A stretch of DNA of 64,000 nt, from positions 186,001-250,000 of the forward strand of contig JADMKE010000016.1 in assembly GCA_018780035.1 (NCBI GenBank). The letters are read 5' to 3'. Origin of the DNA: Candidatus Sericytochromatia bacterium. Lineage in GTDB: Bacteria > Cyanobacteriota > Sericytochromatia > UBA7694. The notes under the pieces are model-generated. The model was not told the DNA's origin and ran no database searches. It was given only the letters and a program-made list of their open reading frames with translations. The position numbers and the translations under genes were made by a program. Each line of letters opens with the position of its first letter. Position 1 is the first letter of the stretch. Positions 26,930 through 34,328 of the stretch are shown here, piece by piece.

Positions 26930-27922
26930 TTATTCTAAAGGCAGTGATCGATGCGATATAACCGTAGAAATACTGTTGTCTCGGCGATCAAAAAGCGCGA
27001 TGTCTGCTCTGTTTTCGCCAAGCCGATTGGTATACAAGACCCGTGTATTGTCTTCTGACAGAGAGGGGTCTGTGCCTGGCGTAATCGCAAAAGATTGGGA
27101 CAAAGAGAAAAAATACATGTGGATATTGCTGAGATAATTAAAGACCATCAAAGAACGATCTTTGGACCATTCGGCGTCTGCAAAGGTCAATGCTGAAGGA
27201 TTGACATCGACGCTCTGGTGGCTTTGCGAGGCCAGATTATAGGTGTGGTACTCCAAAACACGCTGATCCAGTTCTTTGGACAGAGGTGTTTTGGTGCTCA
27301 ACCAAAGTACTTTGAGCCCGTCAGAGGACCAAGCGGGGGCATACACTTCCCTTTCGAGCTTGATGGGTAGAGCCGTTAAAACGCCCGTTGCGACATCATA
27401 AAGACGAATTTGGCGTTGACACTGGGTGCCCCCCACCCGATCATTGGCCTCGCAAGTATTGTCAAAGGTGCTGACAAAACGCGCTTCGGTTGGGTGCCAA
27501 TTGGGGCTGTCCCCGTCACTGAGTTTGCGGAAGTTTTCTCCGTTTTTGTCCATCAGATAGATTTCTTCGGTATCTTCGCTGGTCAAAAGAAAGTTTTCGC
27601 CACTGGCGTCCCAACTTACGGTTTTAAAACGCGCAGGACGCAATTCACGTACTTTGACCAGATCGCTGCCATCAAGCAGGGATGAATAGAGGATATCGTG
27701 TACTTCTTGGCTATTCTCTTTGCGGGAGCGGAACAAAAAGGCGATCCGCTGCCCATCGGGAGCCCAAGTTGGGGAATAGGCCATTCTCACCAAGCCAGGT
27801 ACTGGTGTACTGGCAGGTGTTGGGTTATTGCCCTGGGCTGTGACACATCCACTGAAGAGTAGGGCTGTGGCAACAACCAGCGCTTTAGAAATTGAGTTCC
27901 AAAATGGTTGAGTAATAGCCAT
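26930..27922 (-). CDS. TolB-like beta-propeller lipoprotein
   Basis: The 330-residue protein has an N-terminal export signal ending in a lipobox-like LFSGC, so it is probably a lipid-anchored envelope protein. The rest consists of PD40/WD40-like blades of the TolB type: SPTWAPDGQRIAF, VSWDASGENFLLTS, PNWHPTEARFVST, PAWSSDGLKVLWLS. These six-bladed propellers bind proteins or glycans. The gene is last in a four-gene run and overlaps its predecessor by 38 bases. Function unknown. Confidence 0.82.
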   Translation of the reverse strand: MAITQPFWNSISKALVVATALLFSGCVTAQGNNPTPASTPVPGLVRMAYSPTWAPDGQRIAFLFRSRKENSQEVHDILYSSLLDGSDLVKVRELRPARFKTVSWDASGENFLLTSEDTEEIYLMDKNGENFRKLSDGDSPNWHPTEARFVSTFDNTCEANDRVGGTQCQRQIRLYDVATGVLTALPIKLEREVYAPAWSSDGLKVLWLSTKTPLSKELDQRVLEYHTYNLASQSHQSVDVNPSALTFADAEWSKDRSLMVFNYLSNIHMYFFSLSQSFAITPGTDPSLSEDNTRVLYTNRLGENRADIALFDRRDNSISTVISHRSLPLE

Positions 27923-28475
27923 GTTCCTGCTGTTTCAAAGTAATTTCCCGAATACGGGATTCTATCTGTTGATTAGAAAGTTCTGTTTGGTAATAAGCAT
28001 CGGTGGCACCCCAAGCCATATAAGCTGAAGGTGGGGCGACGTTAACAATCACTGCGGCAGTGCGGGCAATATCGGAGTCGATGCTGCTTAAGAGATAACT
28101 GCCTAAAAAGCTGACAATCAAAGTGGCTGCAAATCCACCCAAAACCCACACACCTCTGTTGACATTCCCAGCATAAAGATGGCCTGCACCGGGAACAATC
28201 GAAAAGAGAGTCGCCACCTCAGGGCTGGCCTTGAGACCGGCTAAGCGCTGTTTTTCGGCTTCTAAGGCTTTGAGGTCCATTCCCTTCAGCGGATCAGAAA
28301 TGTTGGCCTGGGCCGAGGTATAGGTCTCTGTTTGGGCTTGAGCTTGAACGGGAACCCGCGGTTTTTCAACTGCTTGGGCTGCACCCGAAAATGAAGACAG
28401 GAGCATCACTGCTGCTGTCGCTATGGAGAGCGCGGATCTGAGAAAATGCTTTTTGTTTTGCTTTAAAACTGCCAT
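27885..28475 (-). CDS. Exported membrane protein, DUF5683-like
   Basis: Over 196 residues the protein has a signal sequence (about 1-36, ending GAAQAVEK), a linker, and a hydrophobic hairpin that starts LFSIVPGAGHLYAGNVNRG. The phrase V-P-G-A-G-x-x-Y-x-G is typical of DUF5683/TM2-like small membrane proteins. The C-terminus is a soluble helix. It overlaps both neighbours, 13 bases upstream and 38 bases downstream. The upstream neighbour (28463-28990) shows the same VPGxGxxY motif, so the two are probably distant paralogues. Role unknown. Confidence 0.65.
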   Translation of the reverse strand: MAVLKQNKKHFLRSALSIATAAVMLLSSFSGAAQAVEKPRVPVQAQAQTETYTSAQANISDPLKGMDLKALEAEKQRLAGLKASPEVATLFSIVPGAGHLYAGNVNRGVWVLGGFAATLIVSFLGSYLLSSIDSDIARTAAVIVNVAPPSAYMAWGATDAYYQTELSNQQIESRIREITLKQQEHGYYSTILELNF

Positions 28476-28990
28476 AATGTCACCGATACCAGACTCCCTT
28501 TCATTATATACGCATTTTCGGCCGGGTCTAGGGTGTTTGTCACCTTTTGATTGTGGGTATCAGCCCGGCGCCATGCGTCACCAAAATTCCAGATCCACAA
28601 ACCAGGCAAAGCCAGTTGTAGAGCCAAAGTAAAGGCTTCCCAATGCGCATCAGGCAATCTTTCTGTGGTGGGCACACCATTGAGGGTGACCGTTCGATAC
28701 TTCAGCGAGGCTGTGCGCTGCTGATCGACGAGAAAAAATACCACAACACCCAGGGCCAAACCTGCAGTAATTAAAACCTCAGGCCATACCCGCTCTTCAA
28801 CATACATTTGTCCTGTGCCCGGTACTGCCAGCGAAAAGGCAAAAGCCAACCAGGGACTTTTTTCTTCTTCTGAAGGCTCTTCTAACCCTTGGTTGGGGGA
28901 TTTAAGAGTTTCTTCCGCCAAACTGACCGGAGTCAGAGTTGCAAAAAGCAAACACCAGACTAACCCAAAGATTACCAGATTTTTTTGCAT
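28463..28990 (-). CDS. Exported membrane protein, DUF5683-like paralogue
   Basis: The 175-residue protein starts with a signal peptide (about 1-25, ending VSLAEE). The motif SLAVPGTGQMYVEERVWPEV opens a membrane hairpin, and another hydrophobic stretch lies near 130-145. It resembles the next gene in layout and motif. Its ATG directly follows the stop of the 28991-29971 gene (TGA then ATG), so translation is coupled. No function can be assigned. Confidence 0.6.
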   Translation of the reverse strand: MQKNLVIFGLVWCLLFATLTPVSLAEETLKSPNQGLEEPSEEEKSPWLAFAFSLAVPGTGQMYVEERVWPEVLITAGLALGVVVFFLVDQQRTASLKYRTVTLNGVPTTERLPDAHWEAFTLALQLALPGLWIWNFGDAWRRADTHNQKVTNTLDPAENAYIMKGSLVSVTLWQF

Positions 28991-29971
28991 TCAGCCAAAT
29001 ATTTTTTTCAACTCCGGGTGATAGAAGGTGAAATTGAATAAACCTTTCAGGACATGGATCTGTTCAGGATGAAGTTCTGCAATATTACACAGTTCCAGAC
29101 TGATTGTCAAAGTTCCCAAACCCATGATCAGCAGATTTAAATTGAGTTTGTGTAAATTGGGCAAAGGCAGGTGACGAGAGCGGGCCGGTATGATCTGAGG
29201 GGTACTGATATCTCCCGTTAATTGTGGCGGGATCAAAGAGGGAGCAACTTGGTTCGCCATTTCCAGCAACCAGGACCTGACAAGGGTGCTGCCTGCCTTG
29301 ACCAAATTTTTTTGACCATTCAAACGGGTGACAATATGGTGCTCGTTTAATATTGAGGGCACTGTGCCCAATGTCAGTTCGGATTCGTCGATATCCAGAT
29401 CCACCCGATCTGTATCGATGGCTTTAAAAATAAATCGCTGGTTTTCAAGTTGTAATTCAGCCCGTTGCTGACTATCTAGCGGCAAGGTAATCGCTTTCTC
29501 TTGCCCGAGACGGATGCGCAATTGTTCTGGCCGACGGTCTTCGCCTTTGCCTTCAACTACTGCAATTTTCATCTTTTCGTGATTGTAAAGCGGCCCGAGA
29601 TTGATTTCAATCTGTTTGACCCAGGCATCGTTACAGCTGTACCTGCGAACACTGTCCTGGGTGGGAATGCCCAAAAGTTTGCGCAATAATTCGTCACGTT
29701 GGGGGCTTTCTTCGGCATTCAAACTGGTGAAATTTTTTCCACAGAGGCTAAAAGCGCTGAGATTGAGAGCCGTTAAGAGGGACATATCAAAGACACACTG
29801 CCCCCCCATAGCCGGTCCTAAAATCCCAACACGGGTCAGGAGTCGATAGGGTGAATGGTTTAATTGGGTGGTATTTCGAGCTGATATGACCATTTTGCCA
29901 GTGGCAGCTTGTAATGCTCTGATGCAACTGGCCTGTAAATCAGCCTGCTTGATAAGATCGTACAGACTCAA
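28991..29971 (-). CDS. Conserved-looking hypothetical protein, first gene of an envelope operon
   Basis: I do not recognise this 326-residue protein. It has no signal peptide. It is mixed alpha/beta, with short runs of alternating hydrophobics such as VDLDIDESELTLGTVPSIL and a mildly hydrophobic segment near residues 277-292 (LNLNLLIMGLGTLTISLE). Three cysteines (residues 16, 59 and 77) are scattered without a motif. It begins a tight four-gene run ending in a TolB-like lipoprotein, so an envelope-related role is plausible but unproven. Confidence 0.5.
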   Translation of the reverse strand: MSLYDLIKQADLQASCIRALQAATGKMVISARNTTQLNHSPYRLLTRVGILGPAMGGQCVFDMSLLTALNLSAFSLCGKNFTSLNAEESPQRDELLRKLLGIPTQDSVRRYSCNDAWVKQIEINLGPLYNHEKMKIAVVEGKGEDRRPEQLRIRLGQEKAITLPLDSQQRAELQLENQRFIFKAIDTDRVDLDIDESELTLGTVPSILNEHHIVTRLNGQKNLVKAGSTLVRSWLLEMANQVAPSLIPPQLTGDISTPQIIPARSRHLPLPNLHKLNLNLLIMGLGTLTISLELCNIAELHPEQIHVLKGLFNFTFYHPELKKIFG

Positions 29972-30106
29972 TGAATTCCCCGCAATTACCCGAATGTTTT
30001 CCTAAGTATACCATTCACTTTCCGCTTGATTGCGGAGAGCATGGTATATTTGACTGAGAATTTAACTTAGGGCTTCGTCCAGAGATCATAATCGAGGAAG
30101 ATTGAA

Positions 30107-30475
30107 ATGCGTCACCGTTGTCTGTCTCTCTTCATGCTTTTTGTCATGCTGGCCATTGTTTTGCAATCAGCAAAAACACCCGCTAAAACACCTGTGAAAC
30201 CTGTGCCAGTCTCCTCACCTGTTCTCTCCAAACAACCTGTTGTGAACCCTGCCTTGATTTCAGCAGGTCAACTCAACTATCAAAATCAGTGCAGTTTTTG
30301 TCATCAGGCCAAACCTGTGACTGTCTTACCGGATCTAAAGGCCTGGACAAAATTGTTATATACCAGTGCCTGTCCGCAATTTTCAATTCGTCTAACAGAT
30401 AAACAGCGCAAAGAAATGCTGGTGTTTATTGAGCAAGAATATAAAAAAACAGCTCTGCCATCCACGCTTAAATAA
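30107..30475 (+). CDS. Small exported c-type cytochrome-like protein
   Basis: The 122-residue protein has an N-terminal hydrophobic signal or anchor (about 5-21), then a Pro/Val/Lys-rich linker. A single haem-binding motif C-S-F-C-H (about residues 63-67) suggests covalent haem c. The tail LTDKQRKEMLVFIEQEY is the amphipathic closing helix common in cytochrome c domains. The domain is short and no obvious methionine ligand is seen, so it may instead be a remnant or dihaem-like sensor. The Cache membrane protein follows 8 bases later and is probably co-expressed. Confidence 0.65.
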   Translation: MRHRCLSLFMLFVMLAIVLQSAKTPAKTPVKPVPVSSPVLSKQPVVNPALISAGQLNYQNQCSFCHQAKPVTVLPDLKAWTKLLYTSACPQFSIRLTDKQRKEMLVFIEQEYKKTALPSTLK

Positions 30476-30483
30476 GTTCAATC

Positions 30484-32232
30484 ATGGCTGAGACTCCGTC
30501 GGGTTTGCCTTTGGCTTGGCCAGTGCGATTCAAAAAAATGTGTCAGTCGGCTTTTGCTGTGGGCTTGTTTTTGTTGTTGTTGACAGTGGGTTTGCTCTTT
30601 TATTTTCAGCAGCGCCTATTGCTGGACTATCGCAGCAATTATCAGACCTCTGCTGAAAAAGCAGCACAATTATTGACTGAAGAATTAAAGCCTTTACTCT
30701 TGATTGCTGGCTTTGATGGGATCTATTCAACACGCACCCTGCAAAAAATTCGTGATGCGGTGTTTAAAGTTGAGGCGGGCAATGCCGCCTATTTGTTTAT
30801 CGCCGACAAAAACGGTATTTTTGTGCACCACCCCAATCGGGAATTGTCGATTGCTTCGGTCAATGTTCAGGCCTTTTTTCCGCAAAAAACCTTGCCAACT
30901 TTAAAGCAGGCCCTCGAGCAAAAAGAGCGAAAATTTATTCGCTACACTGATCAAGGTCAGGTTTTTTGGCTGTTTATGGAACCTTTGGCGGACAGCTCTT
31001 TTTTTATGGGGTTGGTTTGTAGTGAGTCTGAATTGGCTTTGATACCTGAAATTCAGCGCTTTTATCTGCTTTTGTTTTTATTGGCCAGTGCGGTTCTTGT
31101 GCTGGGTTTGGCTTTGGCTCAGCAGCTTTGGCAATTGAGATACCGAGATTTTAAACGGCTGTCTGCTTATGCCTCTTTGGCGCTGATCGCCAATATTTCG
31201 TTTGCTTGGTTTTTGCAAATACAATTGAATGTGGCCCCCTCTCTTCCCCAAAACTTGCAGTCGCCAACCGATCTGACGCGCTACCGGGCATTGATACAGG
31301 TGACCGCTTCGGCCCAATCCAAAGGAGATCCCCTGTTTGTGCCCACGGGCTTGCAGATTCGCGCTTTGAGTTTTGAAAAACCAGATTTGGTCAGAATCAG
31401 TGGGGATTATTGGCAGAAATTTTCGCCAGGCCGGGGCAGCCGCATTCCCGAAGCAGAAAGAGGGCTGATTTTTCCTCAGGCCCGTCAAGTCCATTTTAGA
31501 GATAATTATTTGCGTGAAACACCCCAGGAAGAGCTTTTGGGTGGGCGTTTTGAAGTCTTATTGCAACAGCCTTTAAACCACACCCGTTATCCGCTCAACC
31601 GTGAACAAATTTTGATTCGTTTCAGTGCCCCTGAGAGCTCAGAAAATTTGGTTTTAATTCCCGATCTGGAGGCCTATTCAGACTCTCAAAATCTGGGCTT
31701 GGATTCGGCTTTTCAAATTGATGGCTGGCAGGTTTATCAGACTGGTTTTAATTATGTGCTGCCAGAGAGTTCTGGTTTGCATTTGAGTGCAAATGTGCAG
31801 CGACAAACCCCCGAGCTCACGCTCAAACTCTCGATTCGCCGCAGTTTTTGGGGGGTCGTAATTTTGAATCTGCTCTATGTCGGGATGGTTTTGCTATTGC
31901 TATTTTGGGTCTTGATCCGCACCACCCATCGCTATCAAGAGCTTTACCGCCCTCTGGATATCTTTGGGCCTGCGATAGGTTTGCTTTTCCCCCTTCTGTT
32001 TGCCCACTCCAATTTACATTTGGGTGTAACGGGGGTGGAGCGCCTTTTTTACCTCGACTTTTTTTACTTTATTGTCTATTGGATGATTGTGGTGGTGGTG
32101 GCCCATTTTTTGTTTCAAGACAAAGAGCCCGAGGCATTTTGGAACCTTGATGATGGTATTTTGCTCAAAGCAACTTATTGGCCTTTTGTCTTTGGCTTTC
32201 TTGAAGGCGTTACTTTGCTCGTTTTTTGGTAG
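30484..32232 (+). CDS. Cache-sensor membrane protein with pentameric-ligand-gated-channel-like C-terminal half
   Basis: The 582-residue protein has an unusual order. A first membrane helix (22-41) leads to a periplasmic Cache domain (about 45-190, FIADKNGIFVHHPN), then helices at about 192-213 and 226-246. A second beta-rich domain follows (about 268-448), and finally four helices (about 455-478, 490-506, 522-543, 565-581). The second beta domain contains RYPLNREQILIRF (369-381), like the pro-loop YPFD segment of bacterial ligand-gated channels, then LIPDLEAY and GWQVYQTGFNY. A beta-sandwich followed by four helices is the pLGIC plan. There is no kinase, cyclase or methyl-accepting domain. 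The channel assignment is inference. Confidence 0.55.
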   Translation: MAETPSGLPLAWPVRFKKMCQSAFAVGLFLLLLTVGLLFYFQQRLLLDYRSNYQTSAEKAAQLLTEELKPLLLIAGFDGIYSTRTLQKIRDAVFKVEAGNAAYLFIADKNGIFVHHPNRELSIASVNVQAFFPQKTLPTLKQALEQKERKFIRYTDQGQVFWLFMEPLADSSFFMGLVCSESELALIPEIQRFYLLLFLLASAVLVLGLALAQQLWQLRYRDFKRLSAYASLALIANISFAWFLQIQLNVAPSLPQNLQSPTDLTRYRALIQVTASAQSKGDPLFVPTGLQIRALSFEKPDLVRISGDYWQKFSPGRGSRIPEAERGLIFPQARQVHFRDNYLRETPQEELLGGRFEVLLQQPLNHTRYPLNREQILIRFSAPESSENLVLIPDLEAYSDSQNLGLDSAFQIDGWQVYQTGFNYVLPESSGLHLSANVQRQTPELTLKLSIRRSFWGVVILNLLYVGMVLLLLFWVLIRTTHRYQELYRPLDIFGPAIGLLFPLLFAHSNLHLGVTGVERLFYLDFFYFIVYWMIVVVVAHFLFQDKEPEAFWNLDDGILLKATYWPFVFGFLEGVTLLVFW

Positions 32233-32402
32233 CCCTTGTTTTTGTGGGGTTTGTTAAAGATAGAATGAAGTAAAAGTTAAAATTAGTTAAAGTTTGCGAT
32301 CTATGCTCTTTTTAGAAACAAGATCAAAACAAGCTGTTCCTAAATAAAAATTATGTGTAGGTCAATCTCAAGTTAATTTTTGTGTAGGGAGTCGTTAGAG
32401 CC

Positions 32403-33338
32403 ATGTCAAAACCATACGCCCGTCTCGTTTTGGTTTCACTGTTTTCATTTTCTGTTCTAAGCAATGTGGCGTGTGGACGTCGTTTGCCCAATCAAGATAA
32501 ACCCCCTGGTACAGAAGAGCCTGGTGCTCCCGCTGAGCCTGGTACCCCTCCCGCGCCGCCTGCGCCACCGACAGATCCTGTTCTCCCGCCCGCGCCGCCT
32601 GCGCCGCCGACAGATCCTGGTACCCCTCCCGCTCCTCCGGCACCGCCGACAGATCCTGGTACCCCTCCTGCTCCTCCGGCGCCACCTACCAATCCAGGTA
32701 ACCCGCCTGCGCCGCCAACAGATCCTGGAGCTCCTCCTGCCCCTCCCAGCAATCCTGCGATTGATGCCTTCTTTGCTGAAATGGCCAAAGCCGGTTTTTC
32801 TGATGCGGCATTGGTCAAAGCTGAGCTTCAAAAAACTGTCAGTTTAAAAGTGACGGGTTGGAGCAAAGGCAAAGCCGAAACCCCTGATTTGAATGTGGAA
32901 GCTATGTTTAATGCCACCAAGGCGTTGTTTAAAACCCCTCCTGCCAATCCCAAAGAGTATTTTGAGCGCAGCATGGCTTTTGCCCAACAACCCGGCAATT
33001 GTACCTTCTTTGTCGATTTAAAAGTTTCAGCTGAACGCAAGGATCTCTATGTGATGAAATTTGATCCCGCCAGCAAGCAGATTTTGGGTATTAACGAAAA
33101 AGATTTGGACTATGTTGTACCCGAGATCAGTGCCATGAGCGCTCGCAATACTGTACTGCGCCGCCTGAATGCTGTAGAAGGTAAAGTCTTCTTCTACGGT
33201 GAAGAACAGGGCAAATTCCTGGACCCAGCCCGCTTTATTCCCGTTCCTGCAGAAGTGCTGAACCCCCAATTGATGGCGAACCGGGTGCGCACCTCCAACG
33301 TGGGAACCTACCGGGTGATGCCGACAATTCGTCGCTAA
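32403..33338 (+). CDS. Proline-rich repeat lipoprotein (hypothetical)
   Basis: The 311-residue protein has a signal sequence with a possible lipid-attachment cysteine (C24, in SNVAC, a weak lipobox). Residues 34-118 are low-complexity Pro/Ala/Thr/Asp, built from four 13-residue units PPAPPAPPTDPGT plus two shortened ones. This probably forms an extended spacer from the membrane. The C-terminal domain (about 119-311) is a soluble globular region I do not recognise, with a single free Cys. A terminator follows. A surface-exposed or wall-spanning role is inferred from the layout. Confidence 0.7.
   Translation: MSKPYARLVLVSLFSFSVLSNVACGRRLPNQDKPPGTEEPGAPAEPGTPPAPPAPPTDPVLPPAPPAPPTDPGTPPAPPAPPTDPGTPPAPPAPPTNPGNPPAPPTDPGAPPAPPSNPAIDAFFAEMAKAGFSDAALVKAELQKTVSLKVTGWSKGKAETPDLNVEAMFNATKALFKTPPANPKEYFERSMAFAQQPGNCTFFVDLKVSAERKDLYVMKFDPASKQILGINEKDLDYVVPEISAMSARNTVLRRLNAVEGKVFFYGEEQGKFLDPARFIPVPAEVLNPQLMANRVRTSNVGTYRVMPTIRR
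32547..32756 (+). repeat. 39-base tandem repeat encoding PPAPPAPPTDPGT
   Basis: Four 39-base units and two shorter derivatives (30 and 24 bases) lie in frame inside the lipoprotein gene. Unit-to-unit differences are mostly silent. The array could expand or contract in multiples of 13 codons without breaking the frame. Confidence 0.85.
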
Positions 33339-33378
33339 CCCTTCAACGAATTCTCTACACTCTATTTCCTACACTTGT

Positions 33379-33407
33379 CCCAGGCAGCAATGCCTGGGTT
33401 TTATTTT
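33379..33407 (+). terminator. Intrinsic terminator after the proline-rich lipoprotein gene
   Basis: CCCAGGCA (33379-33386) pairs with TGCCTGGG (33391-33398) around a GCAA tetraloop, followed by TTTTATTTT. It lies about 40 bases past the stop codon. Confidence 0.92.
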
Positions 33408-33429
33408 GGGACGTTTGAAGGGGCTGTTT

Positions 33430-33900
33430 TTAAAACAGATTGCGCATATTCTGGCTTAAACTTTCGGCCTGAATGCGCTGATTCAGCCGTTTTAACTCAG
33501 GCTCTAATTCTGGGTTGAGTTTCAGGGCTTGGTTGAGGGCTTCGACAGCTTTGTTTAGGGCCCCGGTTTCGAGATAGGCTTCGGCCAATACTTTAAAATC
33601 CAAGCCTTTGAGATTAGGGCGGTTGCCATTGATTTGCAGCATGGTTTCGAGGCTTTGCACCAACTCATCCCAGGCCTCTTGTTTGAGCAATTTGCGGGCC
33701 TGTTTGCGGTAGCAGCGGCAGAGTTGGGCATAGGGGTGGTTCTCGCCAGGAGGGGCCTCTTGCAGGGCCTGTTGGTAAATTTGAAAGGCCGTATCGTAGT
33801 CTTTTTCTGCAAAAAAGCGGTCGGCATCAAAAATTAGGTTTTGGTAACGGCTGCGCTTGGGGGGCGGCTGACCGGGTTTTCCAGGCATTTTTCGCTGCAT
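33430..33900 (-). CDS. Small TPR-repeat protein
   Basis: The 156-residue cytoplasmic protein consists mostly of tetratricopeptide helices: ADRFFAEKDYDTAFQIYQQAL, a middle pair, then KVLAEAYLETGALNKAVEAL with the typical closing ALKLNPELEP. The N-terminus is basic and Pro-rich. AAGGGTG lies just before the ATG at 33900. It is a protein-protein adaptor by family; its partner is unknown. It stands alone, divergent from the exporter attenuator region. Confidence 0.82.
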   Translation of the reverse strand: MQRKMPGKPGQPPPKRSRYQNLIFDADRFFAEKDYDTAFQIYQQALQEAPPGENHPYAQLCRCYRKQARKLLKQEAWDELVQSLETMLQINGNRPNLKGLDFKVLAEAYLETGALNKAVEALNQALKLNPELEPELKRLNQRIQAESLSQNMRNLF

Positions 33901-34101
33901 ATCGTTTCACCCTTGTTTTTGCTTTAGACAGGCTGATGAGAACAGAGACATGGCTGCCATTGTAACTGAATTGTTTCCCGAAAAACGAGTTGCTCAGAGA
34001 AAATCGGAAAAAGTGGACAATGTTCTGGAACAAAATAAAGTTTACTTGCGTCGAAAGATAAAACCATCTTTCCAAATTTTTGAAAAAGGAGTACAGAACC
34101 T

Positions 34102-34179
34102 ATGCAATTCTGGATGAATACAGTTGATATTGCTGTTTTGCCCATGGCACTGGGTTTTTCTGTGCCTCCTTTTTACTGA
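34102..34179 (+). CDS. 25-residue leader peptide upstream of the ABC exporter
   Basis: An ATG at 34102 has an excellent ribosome site (AAGGAG at 34086-34091, 10 bases upstream) and opens a 25-codon frame ending at TGA 34177-34179. The peptide is hydrophobic and ends S-V-P-P-F-Y. A Pro-Pro pair just before the end is the sort of sequence at which ribosomes slow. The stop codon is 14 bases before the first arm of an RNA hairpin (34193). Position and spacing match leader peptides that sense ribosome stalling. Coding status is inferred from the ribosome site and context. Confidence 0.7.
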   Translation: MQFWMNTVDIAVLPMALGFSVPPFY

Positions 34180-34192
34180 GTTCTGTTTGACC

Positions 34193-34299
34193 CCTGCAGG
34201 TGTGAACAGATAAATCGGTTCACCCGGCAGGCACTTCTGCGTTTTTCTTTAAAAATTCAGCCTCTTGCCGGGTATCTCACCGGGAAGAGGTTCTTTTTT
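34193..34299 (+). promoter_or_regulatory. Transcription attenuator with mutually exclusive RNA structures
   Basis: Three alternative pairings are visible. (1) An anti-antiterminator hairpin pairs 34193-34207 with 34218-34231 (CCTGC/GCAGG and GTGAAC/GTTCAC). (2) An antiterminator pairs ACCCGGCAGG at 34222-34231 with CTTGCCGGGT at 34264-34273 over ten positions, one of them G-U. (3) The terminator hairpin spans 34261-34290. Pairing 2 uses strands from both 1 and 3, so they exclude each other. A ribosome paused at the end of the leader peptide would block pairing 1 and so favour antitermination. Confidence 0.8.
34261..34299 (+). terminator. Attenuator terminator before the ABC exporter
   Basis: CCTCTT (34261-34266) pairs with AAGAGG (34285-34290). 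After one G-G mismatch the inner CCGG (34268-34271) pairs with CCGG (34280-34283). The hairpin is followed by TTCTTTTTT. It ends 29 bases before the exporter start codon and just before its ribosome site AAGGAGG, so it acts on the exporter mRNA. Confidence 0.88.
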
Positions 34300-34328
34300 A
34301 TGTTTGAAAAACAAGGAGGAAAGTCGTT

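Larger units (their letters stand above)
33901..34328 (+). other. Non-coding leader region of the ABC exporter
   Basis: This gene-poor stretch of 428 bases holds the leader peptide and attenuator described separately. A possible promoter is TGGACA (34014-34019) with TAAAGT (34036-34041), 16 bases apart, which would start transcription about 50-60 bases before the leader ORF. The first 110 bases show nothing recognisable. Confidence 0.5.

Noticed and set aside
32492..32818. Antisense Gly-rich open frame opposite the proline-rich repeats
   Set aside because: Reading the complement of Pro/Ala codons gives Gly-Gly-Ala runs by composition alone; there is no ribosome site or independent support.
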